Positions 43,053-54,300 of a stretch of DNA of 64,000 bases are shown in pieces. The notes below the pieces were generated by a model that did no database searches, had not been told where the DNA came from, and worked only from the letters and a program-made list of their open reading frames with translations. Position numbers and translations under genes: made by a program. The number at the start of each line of letters is the position of its first letter. Positions within the stretch are counted from its first letter, which is position 1. Origin of the DNA: Berberis thunbergii (Eukaryota > Streptophyta > Magnoliopsida > Ranunculales > Berberidaceae); NCBI GenBank assembly GCA_003290165.1, contig QNQO01000504.1:248001-312000 (forward strand). Reading direction: 5' to 3'.

Positions 43053-44606
43053 TTAACCGCGATGGAAACGGTGCCCTAGGCAATAAGATGCTTGAGTGGG
43101 GTCAGAGTCAAGAGGCACATATTTAGAAGATGAGGTTTTATCAGCCTTTTTGTCAGATGGAGATGCAACCTGCTTTGACATAGACGGAGATGCAACGATA
43201 CTTGAATCGGGCACTTGTACCCGATTGTCAACCTGTTTTCCACTCCTAAAGGTAGTAATTAAATTGGACATATTCATGGCGTGACTCAGATGTACTACCA
43301 ATTGCGAATTGACCTTTCGGGTTTGGAACAAGTTGACTAGGAAATCTCCCCGGCTCTCTCTCAAAATTCGACTAAGTAATCTTACTCACAACTATCTCAA
43401 GTCTATTGAGGGCTTGAGATTGGTGTTGAGTCATGCTTTTAACTCAGATATGTCCTTAGAATTTTGTTCAATTATACTTTTTGAGCGCTGCAGAAATCGA
43501 TTAACCATTTCCTCTAAACTTGATCTGTTGGATGGAGGAACTTGGTTAAGGTGGTGCCTAACAAGGCTAGAGGCTTGAGGAGCTTGGGAGACAATAACAG
43601 GTCCCCCTTGGTGTGGGCCATCGGCCCAGGAGAGACTTGGATGTTTGGCGAACCCTGAATTGTAATAGTTAGGTTGCGGATTATTGTCAGGTCGTCGCGT
43701 CGTATTAAAAGAGTTGACTTGCTCAGCATAGTATGCAAGATAATCGTTTTACAAGTCACAATTAGCTATACCAGGACTCGAACATGCAGCACAGACTTCA
43801 GATGAAGTGTTTGTGGGAAGTGCAGGTTGAGTCAAATTCAAAAGTGCATCTATCTTTTGAGCCATGGTCATAAACAACCGTCTCCAACTTCGAGGCAGAA
43901 TGAGGGTGAACAAATGTATCTCTAACTTCATATATACCATCCTTACACCTATCAGACTCCTTTATCAAATGATCCCATTGCTGAGAATTTTCAGAAAGAG
44001 TTTCAAAGAATTCCCATATCTCATTGACACTCATCTTCATTAATGACCCACCACTACTAGTAGCATCAATCATACTATGGTTTTGAGGGGTTAAACCATC
44101 TTGGAAGTATTGAACTAACCGCCACTTCTTGAATCCATGATCGGGACACCTGACAATGAGCTCATTGAACCTTTTCCAACATTCATAGAAATGTTCGCTC
44201 TCTTTCTGTTGAAAATTAGATAAATCTCGTCGGAGGGCATTCATTTTATGAATGGGGATGTACTTTTTCAAAAACTTTATTGACAACGCGTCCCATGATG
44301 TGATGGATCCTGTCATTAATGCATTTAACCACGATTTCGCCTTATCTTTCAAAGAAAGGGAAATAACCTAAGACGGATCGAATCATCAGAAAAATTTTGG
44401 TACTTCAGGGTAGCGCAGATGTCAAGAAATTCTTTGATATGAAGATAAGGGTCCCTTTTCTCAAAACCATAAAAAGAGGGCAAGAGATGAATAATAGATG
44501 GTTTAAGTTCGAAATTGTTTGCATTTGTCTCAGGTAAGATAATGCAAGACGGAACGCTACTAGGAAGAGGGGCGAAGTAATCCTTAAAGGTCTTCCCCTC
44601 AGCCAT
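43053..44606 (-). pseudogene. gag pseudogene of element B
   Basis: Starts at the ATG at 44604-44606 (MAEGKTFKDYFAPLPSS) and is open to 44349. A frameshift leads into 44352-43798 (MKDKAKSWLNALMTGSITSWD..RRDLSNFQQKE). Further frames run to 43053. The zinc knuckle near 43760 is damaged: a six-base deletion relative to A removes the His of C-x2-C-x4-H-x4-C. Confidence 0.85.
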
Positions 44607-45457
44607 CTCAATGGATAAGGATGATGAACCTAAATTGGTAATGGGGACTTCATAGAACTCCTTGAATTATTGTCAGACAAGTCTATTCTTAATCATGCAC
44701 TCAGGTATGCATAAACTACTAGATAACGAAGGTTCAAAGTCAACACTCCTGAACAGGCTTCAATTTTTTGTTTAAATGCAAGCCTAACCGCTATATGAAG
44801 TTGACCTAACTCTAAATTAATAATAAAAACAACGAAACCCTAAATGACACCTAAATGATGCACAAACAAAATGAATGGCAGATGGCTCCAGAGCTTTTCT
44901 TTACTAATGCAGGGCTGAAATTCAATTCAATTTACCTAACCGTGGGAGAGGCACTGTAATTTCCTATCAATCTGCCACTACAGAGTTGCTCCTACCTCTT
45001 TTTCCACTCTCTAGCTCAAAGTGAAATGCCAGTTCAAGAACTGTTCCCAGATGGGATATGTTCCTTCACTCGACCACTTTAAGCTATCAAATGTCCAAAG
45101 AGGGTCCCTATGAGCGTCACACCTTTCCTAGAACAAGCTAAACACAAGTGATCACACAGAAACCTTTGCAGATGCGATGGGTAGAAGTTACCTCCAGCGT
45201 GAACCTCTTTCGGGTTACTTGCGACGCCGGGTAGAAGTCAATTTCTGAGAGTTTCCTCGTGAATCACAATATTTCACTTTGCTGCCACTTGAGCTCCTAT
45301 GTGGTGTGACCGCCTAAAAAATAAATGCAAAAATAATTCAAACTCAAGCAAATAAAACAAATAAAAAAGTGACTCGTAACATTGTTCCTAAAATGAAAAT
45401 TAAACCTAATTTATAAACTAGCAAAAACAACCCTAGATTTCGATTGTACAGTTACAA

Positions 45458-45475
45458 TCCTCGGCAACGGCGCCA
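45458..45475 (-). promoter_or_regulatory. Primer-binding site of element B (tRNA-Asp)
   Basis: Minus strand TGGCGCCGTTGCCGAGGA, one change from the element E site, six bases inside the 5' LTR. Confidence 0.88.
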
Positions 45476-45481
45476 AAAACT

Positions 45482-48284
45482 TGATGGAGATTTATTAAAC
45501 TAAATTAATAAATTAATAAACCCTACTTATAATACCGCAAGTGCACAGCTGTCTAACTAGTAGACAGTGGCAAATACGGGTCGATCCCATGAGGATTGAC
45601 GAGACAGTCGAATTCTAAAACTTATTTAAACTAATTTAGAGTTGGGGGTTGCAGCAGATGAAAATTAATAATCTAAGTAACTAAATTGACAACTAAAACT
45701 AAACTAGTAAGATGATATGAGAGTGGACCGAGACATCGAATCCACCACAGGTTCTTCAAGATTCGTGTAATCAAATTATTGTTTTCAAGAATCAACACGA
45801 CTAATCTAAAAGATTAATCTACATTTGCAATTGATTTCAGCAAAGGCATAAACCCCTAGCATTGCGTGTCTTCTCATGGCACACACAATCAAAACTTTAT
45901 TTTAACTATTTCTAAACCTCTAGCATTGCATGTCTTCTTACAACACACACAATTAGGGGTGGGCACGGGACGGGATGGGACGAGATAGACCCATCCCTAT
46001 CCCATCCCGTTCATACTGGATCGGGACAGGACGGGATGGGAAAATCCTATCCCGACCTCGTCCCATCCCAATTAGATCTACATGCATACTTACAATGCAA
46101 GTGTTTGTGTTAAGCTGGATGTAGAGAGTCTAAAACATCTTATTATTGTTGATCGAAGGGCGATCTTACAAGGAGAATTTGGAGATCTTTTGAGCCATTA
46201 TGATGTAGAAGTCCCGAGATAAAACAAAGTTGTACTCGCTGCTCAAGGCCTGGTTCATAAGTAACAAACGGGTTCTCTCATTGTGGGTGTCTATTTAATT
46301 TGACACCTATGTTTGTGTTATGAGATATGGCTTCAACACAACAGGGAGTTATCTGATAACAAATATGGAGCACATGCTGGCTATGTCATTCTGAATGTGA
46401 GGCATTGGTTGAGGGCTTACTATGTAAGTGTTTGTTCCAAAGAAAATCAGTACTAAGCCAAAAATTTTACATGTTCTGAGGCTGGAGATTAAACAAGTCC
46501 TGTTAGAATTGGTATTAAGCCTTCATTGGAACTTCCTTCCTGTTAGCTGGTATATATGTATTCCCTCAATATATATGCAATCCTAAAATCAATAAATAAA
46601 TAAAAATATTAATAATAAATATTAAAAAATAGCTCGGACGGAACGGGATTGGCGGGATTGAAAATCTTCATCCCATCCCATCCCATTCTAAATCTGGACG
46701 GGACGGGATCAGGATGAAATTATTCAATCCCATTAAGACCCGAAAAAAATTGGGACGGGATAGGATCGGGATCGTGGGATGGGATGCCCACCCCTACACA
46801 AACACAAATTCAAATTAATTAATTAAAGCAGGCTTTGAATATCAATAAAGGGTACTTCTAACTACCGATTAGTCTAGATAATTATTCCGGATATAATCGG
46901 TGAAAGAAAATTATTGAAATTCATAAATCAACTGTGTTTAACATTCAAACATATGGTAAACACTAAATTCAAATACGACAAACTCTAGGAAACCTTGTGG
47001 TTTAATCTTCGCCTCGGCACCGGGTCTAGAAGATTATGGTGGATGACATCACAGCATTGGTATAGGTGGAATCCATCTCAACACGAACATGCATCCCAAT
47101 AAATAGCTGCAAATGCACTGTGGTGGTACAGAGCAGAAATGCATGGTGCGAATAACCAAAATGTTTTTCAAAAACAGCTTTCTCCGGCCAGAAAATTGTG
47201 CTTTCACTGCGTCTTCGTTCCCGCGAGAGCTCCCTCGCTGCTTGCTGATTCTTCTTCTTCTTCTTTTTTATCCTGTGAAGCTCCCCTACAAGAGAGAGAA
47301 AGAGATAGGTAGCAGAGAAACGAAAGAAGAAGAAAACGGATAAGAGAACTGGGGGGGGGGGGGTGGAGCTTTGTTTCTGTTGCTCCGGTTGTGCGAGTTG
47401 TTTGTTTGGTCGGTGGACAGTGGTCGAGAGAGAGGGAAACAGGAAAGAATACGAGGTGGCTGAGAAAAGAACAGGGGCAGTGGAACTCTGTCGCGAGGTG
47501 GAACAGGGTGGTGGCGGCCTTGTCAAGAGATGAAACAGGGCGGCGGCTGAGAGAGAAGGAAACATGAAGGAGGAGGGTGGCGTCTGATGGTGGTGCTCAG
47601 CAGTGTGGATGCTGGACGGTGGCGAGGTGAAGAGAGATACGAAAATAGAGGAAGAAGAGAGGAACAGGGGGGTCGTGCTCCGGTGGTAGTGGTGTGTGCG
47701 TGATGAAACAGGGTTGTGGTGGTGCGTGGTTGTGTTCACGCAGTGGTTGATATGAAGAACCAGAGAGAAAAATATGAGGAGGACTGCGGTGATGGCGAGG
47801 TGAGGTGGTGATGGCGGGATGATCGCACTGCCGGTTCTCCTATCGAGCGAGGATTATCGACATGGTGGATTGGTGTGGTGGCTGGAAAAGAGAGGAGGAG
47901 AAAAAAGTCGCGGAAGAAATCCTTCCTCCAAAAAGGGGAGCGGATCAGGAAAAGAGGAGAAAGGAAACCTAAATAAGATTCTTCAATTTCCTTGTTAGGC
48001 TGGGCTTGAGTTTCTAGGTTAGCTTTTTGAGATTGGGCTTAGGTTAAATTAGATGGACCTAGGTTTGCTTGGGTTAGGTTTAGATATGTGACTCGCTACT
48101 TTGTACCACCACTATAATCAACCAATTAATCCTTCCTCAAATTGTCGCCTTAATGCGATTTCATCGTTCACACTCAAATTTCTACAAAGACATGAAAACA
48201 AAATAATTAGAATAAAATATAATAATCGAAACAGTAACATATATAAATTAAATGATATATTATGTAATAATTATGTGACTATCA
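45482..48284 (-). repeat. 5' LTR of element B, containing a hAT element
   Basis: 2803 bp including the insert at about 45954-46796. It has a run of 13 G near 47350. The minus-strand frame at 47026-47739 spans a CT/GA-rich part and is not retained in the partner LTR, so it is not called. Confidence 0.9.
45954..46796. mobile_element. hAT-like non-autonomous element
   Basis: Inverted termini TAGGGGTGGGCA and TGCCCACCCCTA, with GGGACGGGATGGGA-rich subterminal DNA at both ends. 843 bp, no transposase. The flanks ACACAATT and ACACAAAC are an imperfect 8-bp TSD. The partner LTR of B is uninterrupted at the same place (near 37551), a natural empty site. Same family as the remnant at 8611 and 16598. 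Confidence 0.82.
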
Positions 48285-49120
48285 GTGATCGGAGGTAGAA
48301 ACCATTGTTTTTTCCAAGTGGACAAGGTATGATGAACGGTTACCATAAATTGATGCCTAGAGAACTTGAGATGTTGGGAAATGATGCATAGGGATGGTCT
48401 GAACAATGTTTATTATGAAATAACATGGAAAGAGTATCTACATCCCAATATATGTAATTATTCTCTTAAGTAATCTGATCAGAAATTGAGTCAAAAGAAT
48501 AAACCATTTGGAAGAACCAAGTTTTTTAGAGGGTAGAAAAAATCCCAGTCATTTATCATTCCAAATATCAAACCCAATTCCACTATCTAGTGTCCAAATA
48601 ACACCATTTTTGAAAATTTCATAGGTTGTCTTTGCCAAATTTTGTGATGATCCTTTATTTGCAACGTTAGCTTCTATGAGATTCATACTAGTGACATAAA
48701 TTGACTACAACATATAGGGAAAATATCATGTGTTTGTGAAAGCAATCTCAAAAGTGTATTGGAAATAAAAGACAGATTCTTAGGTCTAGCAAGTTGGATA
48801 CCGTGTCACCTTGGTGCCTTAGAGGGATGATATATAGTTGACCTTAGCAAGATAACAATTGCCTCTCCACAAAAAATTCCAAATCACAAAATCAATATTA
48901 TCTAAAATGGAAGAGGGCAATAAGAAGGTTACTAGTTACTACCGACTTGATGTGAGTCATGCATCCTGCTTGAGACAAACACTTGTATTTTCAGATCCTA
49001 ATTTTTTCTAAATGTTTTGGAAATCCTTAGCTTTCCTTCTAGTGTATATCATTGGGAGGAGAGTAAGATATTTATCACTAGGATTCAAACCCAATACTTT
49101 CACAATCACCCTCGGGTATC
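48285..49120 (-). pseudogene. LINE ORF2, RT C-terminal and zinc-binding part (right half of a split LINE)
   Basis: Degenerate minus-strand translation shows, in order, a DKYLTLLPM-like motif near 49060, CLKQDACMTHIKSVVTSN near 48960 (compare the common LSQAGR-x-x-L-I-K-S-V), DNIDFVIWNFLWRGNCY near 48880, and a G-x-x-F-W-x-D-K-W-like site near 48560. These are the RT tail and zf-RVT region of plant LINEs. Stops and frameshifts are frequent. The frame enters element B at 48285. Confidence 0.7.
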
Positions 49121-49594
49121 TATGATGCACTCCTGACTTATAATCAACAACAATGATGTGACAATGTTGTAAATAGGGGACTTTTTACAATATTTACATG
49201 ATTCCATAATTGTTTGGCTTATATTAAGAAAAGAATATCATGATTTATCTCCCTAATGAATTTCTTTAGTGACAGAGTTGTAGCGGTCCCCTGCAATTTC
49301 ACAAACAAATCATGAACCTTGTGGTGGAAACTTGAATCCATCGTAGAATGTGTAATGGGACTAGTAAAGCAAACTCAACGATTTGTGATGAAGGGAAGAG
49401 TAAAGCTAAGAAGAAATTATTTTCACTAATTCTGAGAAGAAGAAATTCGTTCTTATGTATCATTTCTTTGGCGTGAGTGAGCAAGCAAAAAGTGGATGAA
49501 CATGGGAAAAATCAAATCTTCTAAGCAGAGTAAAAATTGTGGGTGCTAATTACAGCTCCCACAGTAAAATGAATGATATTAGCAGGTAGAGTTG
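49121..49594. other. Intergenic stretch before the TRIM
   Basis: No gene recognised. It may include more LINE sequence too decayed to read. Confidence 0.35.
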
Positions 49595-50208
49595 TGTTGG
49601 GATGAAGCTGATTTGAATAGTCTCACATCAACTAAGATGAAGTTGTCAACTAAAAATATAAGGACTAGTCCACTCCCTAATAGCAAATGAGGCATTTTAG
49701 AAAAACTCCCACACCATAGATGCCAATATGAGGTTCAATATGATGATGTTTAAGTTGGGGGCACTATCGTTATTATGCATAGTGGACCAGGATGCGCGCA
49801 TGTGCATAACGTGCCAACAAATGGTATCAGAACTCCAATTGTTAGGTTGGGCTTGGCAATGGTTTCGTCGAGATGTTGTAAATCTTGCTAAGGAGTTTTC
49901 CCTTACAATCTAGGTGGATGTGTTCCTTGTTTTCCTCGTGATGGTTGAAGATAGATGTATTGTAAGATGTGACAATTCGTGCCAAAGCGAAGATTGTTGA
50001 GATGAGGTTGGCTTCAATAGTCCCACATCAACTAAGGTGGAGTTATCATCTAAGAATATAAAAAATGATCCACACTCTAATAGCAACGAGACATTTTGGA
50101 AAAAACCTTCTAACCACAGAGACCCATTATGGTGGTGTTTAAGTTGAGGACAATAACGTTGTTATGCACATTGGTCTAAGGTGCACGCACATGCCTAGCG
50201 CGCCAATA
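49595..50208 (+). mobile_element. TRIM (miniature LTR retrotransposon, copia-like)
   Basis: The direct repeats 49595-49819 (TGTTGGG to GCCAACA) and 49995-50208 (TGTTGAG to GCCAATA) are LTRs of about 215-225 bp, sharing TCACATCAACTAAG. The primer site TGGTATCAGAACTCC (49822-49836) matches initiator tRNA-Met type sites. A purine-rich CAAAGCGAAGAT precedes the right LTR. The internal region is only 175 bp and noncoding. The flanks AGTTG (49590-49594) and GGTTG (50209-50213) fit a 5-bp TSD with one change. Confidence 0.85.
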
Positions 50209-50500
50209 GGTTGGGTCGGGTCGAGCCAGTTAATCGACCTGAACAACTAAAATTGAAAATCGAGACGGGCCTTAAAATTTTTTATTTTTAAGTATTCAAA
50301 TTAGATCGAGTGAAGCCGATTAACCTGGGATCCGGTTAATCGAAACTTCGGGCCAAGCCGGGTCGGTCTCGGTCCCACCCAATTTTGTAGCCCAATTTCA
50401 TTTACTTGATTTTTTCAGCCTAGCCAGCACTATTCAAACCTACTTGATTTTTCTAGCCCATCCCAAATAGTTTTTTTAGCCCAGCCCTACCCACACCGAT
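50209..50500. repeat. GGGTCGGG/CCCAGCCC-rich possible DNA-transposon remnant
   Basis: GGGTCGGGTCGAGCC at the left is roughly complementary to AGCCCAGCCCTACCC at the right (about 50478), as in some hAT-like elements. Termini and TSD could not be fixed. Confidence 0.3.
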
Positions 50501-51361
50501 ATCTTCTTTCTTCTCGTTTGTGTGTGGAGACCAAGTTAACCTTCTGCTTTGCTAGCTTCATCAACCTTCCTCCCCCTCTCTCATTGCTCTGGTTTTTATG
50601 GTGCTAAACTGCTAATATAGATAATTGAACATTATCAAATTCAATCTTAATTTAGATAAAATGCAGACTTTAGGGTTTGTTCGCCTCAGTTTCTTCTTCA
50701 AGACAAAGATTACAACAAAGTGAATAGGTGGAGGGATCGAATATGTGATGAGTGGACTCAGATCCTGTTTTCACTCTTCACATGATGTACTATTTAGATA
50801 TAAATAACAACTACGAAGGAACCTGATGAGACATCAAACAGTCACAGTCGTATACGTAGCATGGACTAACCCTAGCACATAAAAAGCTTCAGCGCAGTCC
50901 CAATAAGACCCATGGGCAAGACTATTGTTCAACACTTCATCCTGTAAGTCAAGCGCTTAGGCCCAAGACAGACACGCCAGCCCTAGAGCACGGGTTTTAG
51001 GGCTTGGCTCGAGACAATAAAGCCCAAACAATGAATTTCAAAGCTGTTACAAGTCCGAGATCCACTCACACAAAATCAGTTATAGCCCAATCAAGCATTG
51101 GGTCGTATATAGAGCCGAGTGCCCGAAGCATTGGCGGGATATTCTTTCCCCGTGTTTTTCAGATCTCCTCCACAGCGATAAGTAGAAGCCGGCCGATCCT
51201 TGTCTTACATCAACCTGTTTTTGTCACTTTTTTTGCAACTTTGGAATCTCTCCCACTTCTTCTTCTTCCATCAGCATCATCATCATCACTATGTACACTT
51301 CTACTATAAAACCTCTCTCTTCTTCTCCTCCATCAAAACTTAGGGTTTCATTTCTTCCGCC
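50501..51361 (+). promoter_or_regulatory. NAGLU upstream region and 5' leader
   Basis: A TATA-like TATATAG is at 51106-51112, about 250 bases before the start codon. Telo-box-like TTAGGGTTT lies just upstream of the ATG (about 51341-51349), with CT-rich leader DNA around 51245-51330. No other gene seen. Confidence 0.5.
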
Positions 51362-54300
51362 ATGGATTCTGCATTTCCGAACTTTTCATATTTTTTCTTT
51401 TTTCTCCTCCTCATCTTCTTCTCTGTCTTCTCCATCTCTCAATCGTCTACTGTCGGAGTCAAGCACATTGACCGGATTCTTCAAGTTCAAGATCGAGAGA
51501 GAGCTCCACCTTCGGTCCAGGTAGCTGCTACTAAAGCTCTTCTTGGCAGGCTCCTTCCTTCTCATGCTTCCACTTTTGAGTTTGGAATCGTCTCAAAGGT
51601 TTGATTTTCAATAATTTTTTTGATGGTTGGATTTTAGAATTATTAGGGTTTGGATTGAATACAATTTGGTTGGAGCTTATGGAATCATCAAAGTTCAAGT
51701 AATTCAATTATCTGCAGATAATTCTTACCTGTTCTAAGTTGCGTTTTCACTCTGTTTCCCTTTAAAAATTGTAGGACCAATGTGGTGGGAAGTCTTGCTT
51801 TATGATCAGCAATCATCCGTCCCTTGGTAGAGGAGGTGCTCCAGAAATTCGGTAATTTCTATTGCTCTACAAAGTAAAAAGACAGGTGATACTCCATGGA
51901 TGTCTTCTATTAAGAATAGTGTTTTCGTATCCAAAATGGAAGAAACTAAACTAGCTTGCCATAAGCAAACTAGTAGTATTGAATCTCTTCACATAGATGG
52001 AAACCATCACTTAATCGAAAATACATTCCTTAAATTGAAAATTGTTAACCCTTGGTTTAGAATTGCCCAATAATGAATCAAAGCTTTAACATTAGTTTAA
52101 ATGAAATCAAATGAAGGATCTTCCTTTTTTTATGCCGTTCACATGTCTGTTTCTTTCATAATGAACCAAATAGTTACAAAGTGCACTATATTCACCAACC
52201 CCGTAGTTTCGATTGCTTAGAAGATCACCATGACTCACCAATTACTGACCTATTCACTCCAAGATTAGAGTCGTGCATTTTATCTTTGCTCTTGGGAATG
52301 TAGGCTAGTAGGAATTTCCTTTTAAAATTACCTAAAGTGAGGATTTTTTTTTTTTTGAATGAATGGGGTTTCCATTCTCTTTTCCAAGGGAAGGAGATGC
52401 ATCCATATTAATGTTGAGAAGGAGTGATTCATGGCTTGAGGTATGGTAGAGATGGAATAATTTTCTAGAATTCACCACTGGCAACCAACATCATGTATTA
52501 TTATTATTATTATTTTTCGGGCGGTCCATTCCCAAATAAATTTTTTTAACCATTTTATTTTTCACGACGCTTTATGGTGTCTCCTGTGTATCGGAATCAA
52601 AATGCACATTTTGAATGTGAAGCGCTGGTTGTCTGTATACAGTCTCAGCTTTTGTCCTCCATAAATTTACCTGACATCTGTCTTTTTGTGGAGCACACAT
52701 AACAGCAAATAAGAATCAAACCTATTCATTACACCATGTATAATGTGTCATATATGATGTAACATTTGACCTTTGGTTAACTCTGGTACCATGCCACTCG
52801 ATTGGCAATTTTCATAGGTAGGCTAAGTTCTCACACCTTCTAGGATCAGATTACTCAAGCAATTCTTAATTATGTTTTAATTTGGTCATCAATACAATGT
52901 GTCATATCACTAAGCAATGCCACTTACTTGGATTGGAAAATTTGACCAGAATTATTGGTACGAGTGGTGTAGAGCTTTCAGCTGGCCTGCATTGGTACTT
53001 GAAGAACAGGTGTGGGGCACATATTTCTTGGGAGAAAACTGGGGGCCCTCAGCTATCTTTAGTGCCTATCCCCGGCTTCCTTCCTCGTGTTCAAACTGCT
53101 GGTGTTTTGATTCAGAGACCTGTCCCTTGGAACTATTACCAGAATGCTGTAACATCTAGCTGTAAGTTACTGGTTGAAGTGACTTATTATTTATGTGTAA
53201 TAATTGTGTTTGTTTGCTGCATATCTATTCATATTTGCTTCTGATAGTTTTTGCCTCAACTTAGTTATTTAATTTTATTTTGCTTGCAACAGATACATTC
53301 GCTTGGTGGGACTGGGACAGGTGGGAGAGAGAAATTGATTGGATGGCTATTCAAGGTATCAATTTGCCTTTAGCATTTACTGGGCAAGAGGCTATTTGGC
53401 AAAAAGTGTTCCAGGTATATACTGTATTTGATTTACTCCTCCACTCATTCCTGCCACTAAATGTAGTCTAATACAATAGCTATATTATTTCTTTGTTCAA
53501 GTGTTTTCTGCTGGACAAAAATATGCACCACTAGACATGTTGATTCTGGTGTCTTGAGTGATACAAAGTTTCACATTTTAGTAGAGAAAGTTCCATTCGT
53601 AGTCTTTATCCGTATATTTTCTACCAAACTTTGCTTTTCTTTATTGTTTATTACGAAGGGAAGCAGCGATTAGTGGGTTTAATAATTAAAAATTATCTCA
53701 TATTCAAGTTTTGGATAGAGAAATAATTTGACCAACTCCCAACATTTTGAACGCTAGGGAGAACAATTTCCCATGCTGATGCCTTCCAAAAAAACTTCCT
53801 ATGCTGACATATGTAATTTTCTTGCTGTCATTATGACGATCCTGCTGTAGAACCACACTTGCCTGCTTGCAAGTAGGGACTTCATAGAACTCTCATTTAC
53901 AACAAGAAAGGTCTTAGATAGAGATCTGTTCTGTTTTTAAATTATCTCTTTATGTATTTGAAATTTTTTATATAAGAAGTTCTAAAGGAGTCAGAAATGA
54001 AGCTAATCATTCATGTGTTGTAAAATACTTGTATGAATTCAAAGATGATGTATACTAGCATGTGGTTAGCACTTATTACTGTAAACTTCTATCTTTGGTG
54101 ATAGGCTAATTGACCTTAATAACAGTGAAAATTGTTTGAAGTATATGTGTCTCTTCTGTAGACAATGTATAATCACATATACATGTACTTATTAGATCTC
54201 TGCCATGTTGCTATGCCATAATTATCTTTTTTCCACTAGAAGCCATGAATGCCTTATGTTTTTGACACAATGGCCATGATGAAATTCAATTCTGCTCCAG

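Larger units (their letters stand above)
37078..48284 (-). mobile_element. Element B: Athila-like Ty3/gypsy retrotransposon lacking RT
   Basis: The LTRs are 37078-39307 and 45482-48284. The TSD is imperfect: ATGAT (37073-37077) against GTGAT (48285-48289). Internal order on the minus strand: tRNA-Asp primer site, leader, gag, protease, post-protease frame, post-frame motif, hairpin motif, polypurine tract. It is a close relative of element A in the opposite orientation and inserted into a LINE. The left LTR is enlarged by a copia solo LTR and the right LTR by a hAT element. All coding frames are broken. Confidence 0.92.

Noticed and set aside
47350..47362. Run of 13 G as a G-quadruplex or regulatory element
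   Set aside because: A single homopolymer in an old LTR, possibly a sequencing artefact; the partner LTR has no such run.
47026..47739. 237-codon minus-strand frame, Ser/Thr/Pro-rich
   Set aside because: Low-complexity part of the element B LTR; the partner LTR region near 37677-38328 does not keep the same frame.
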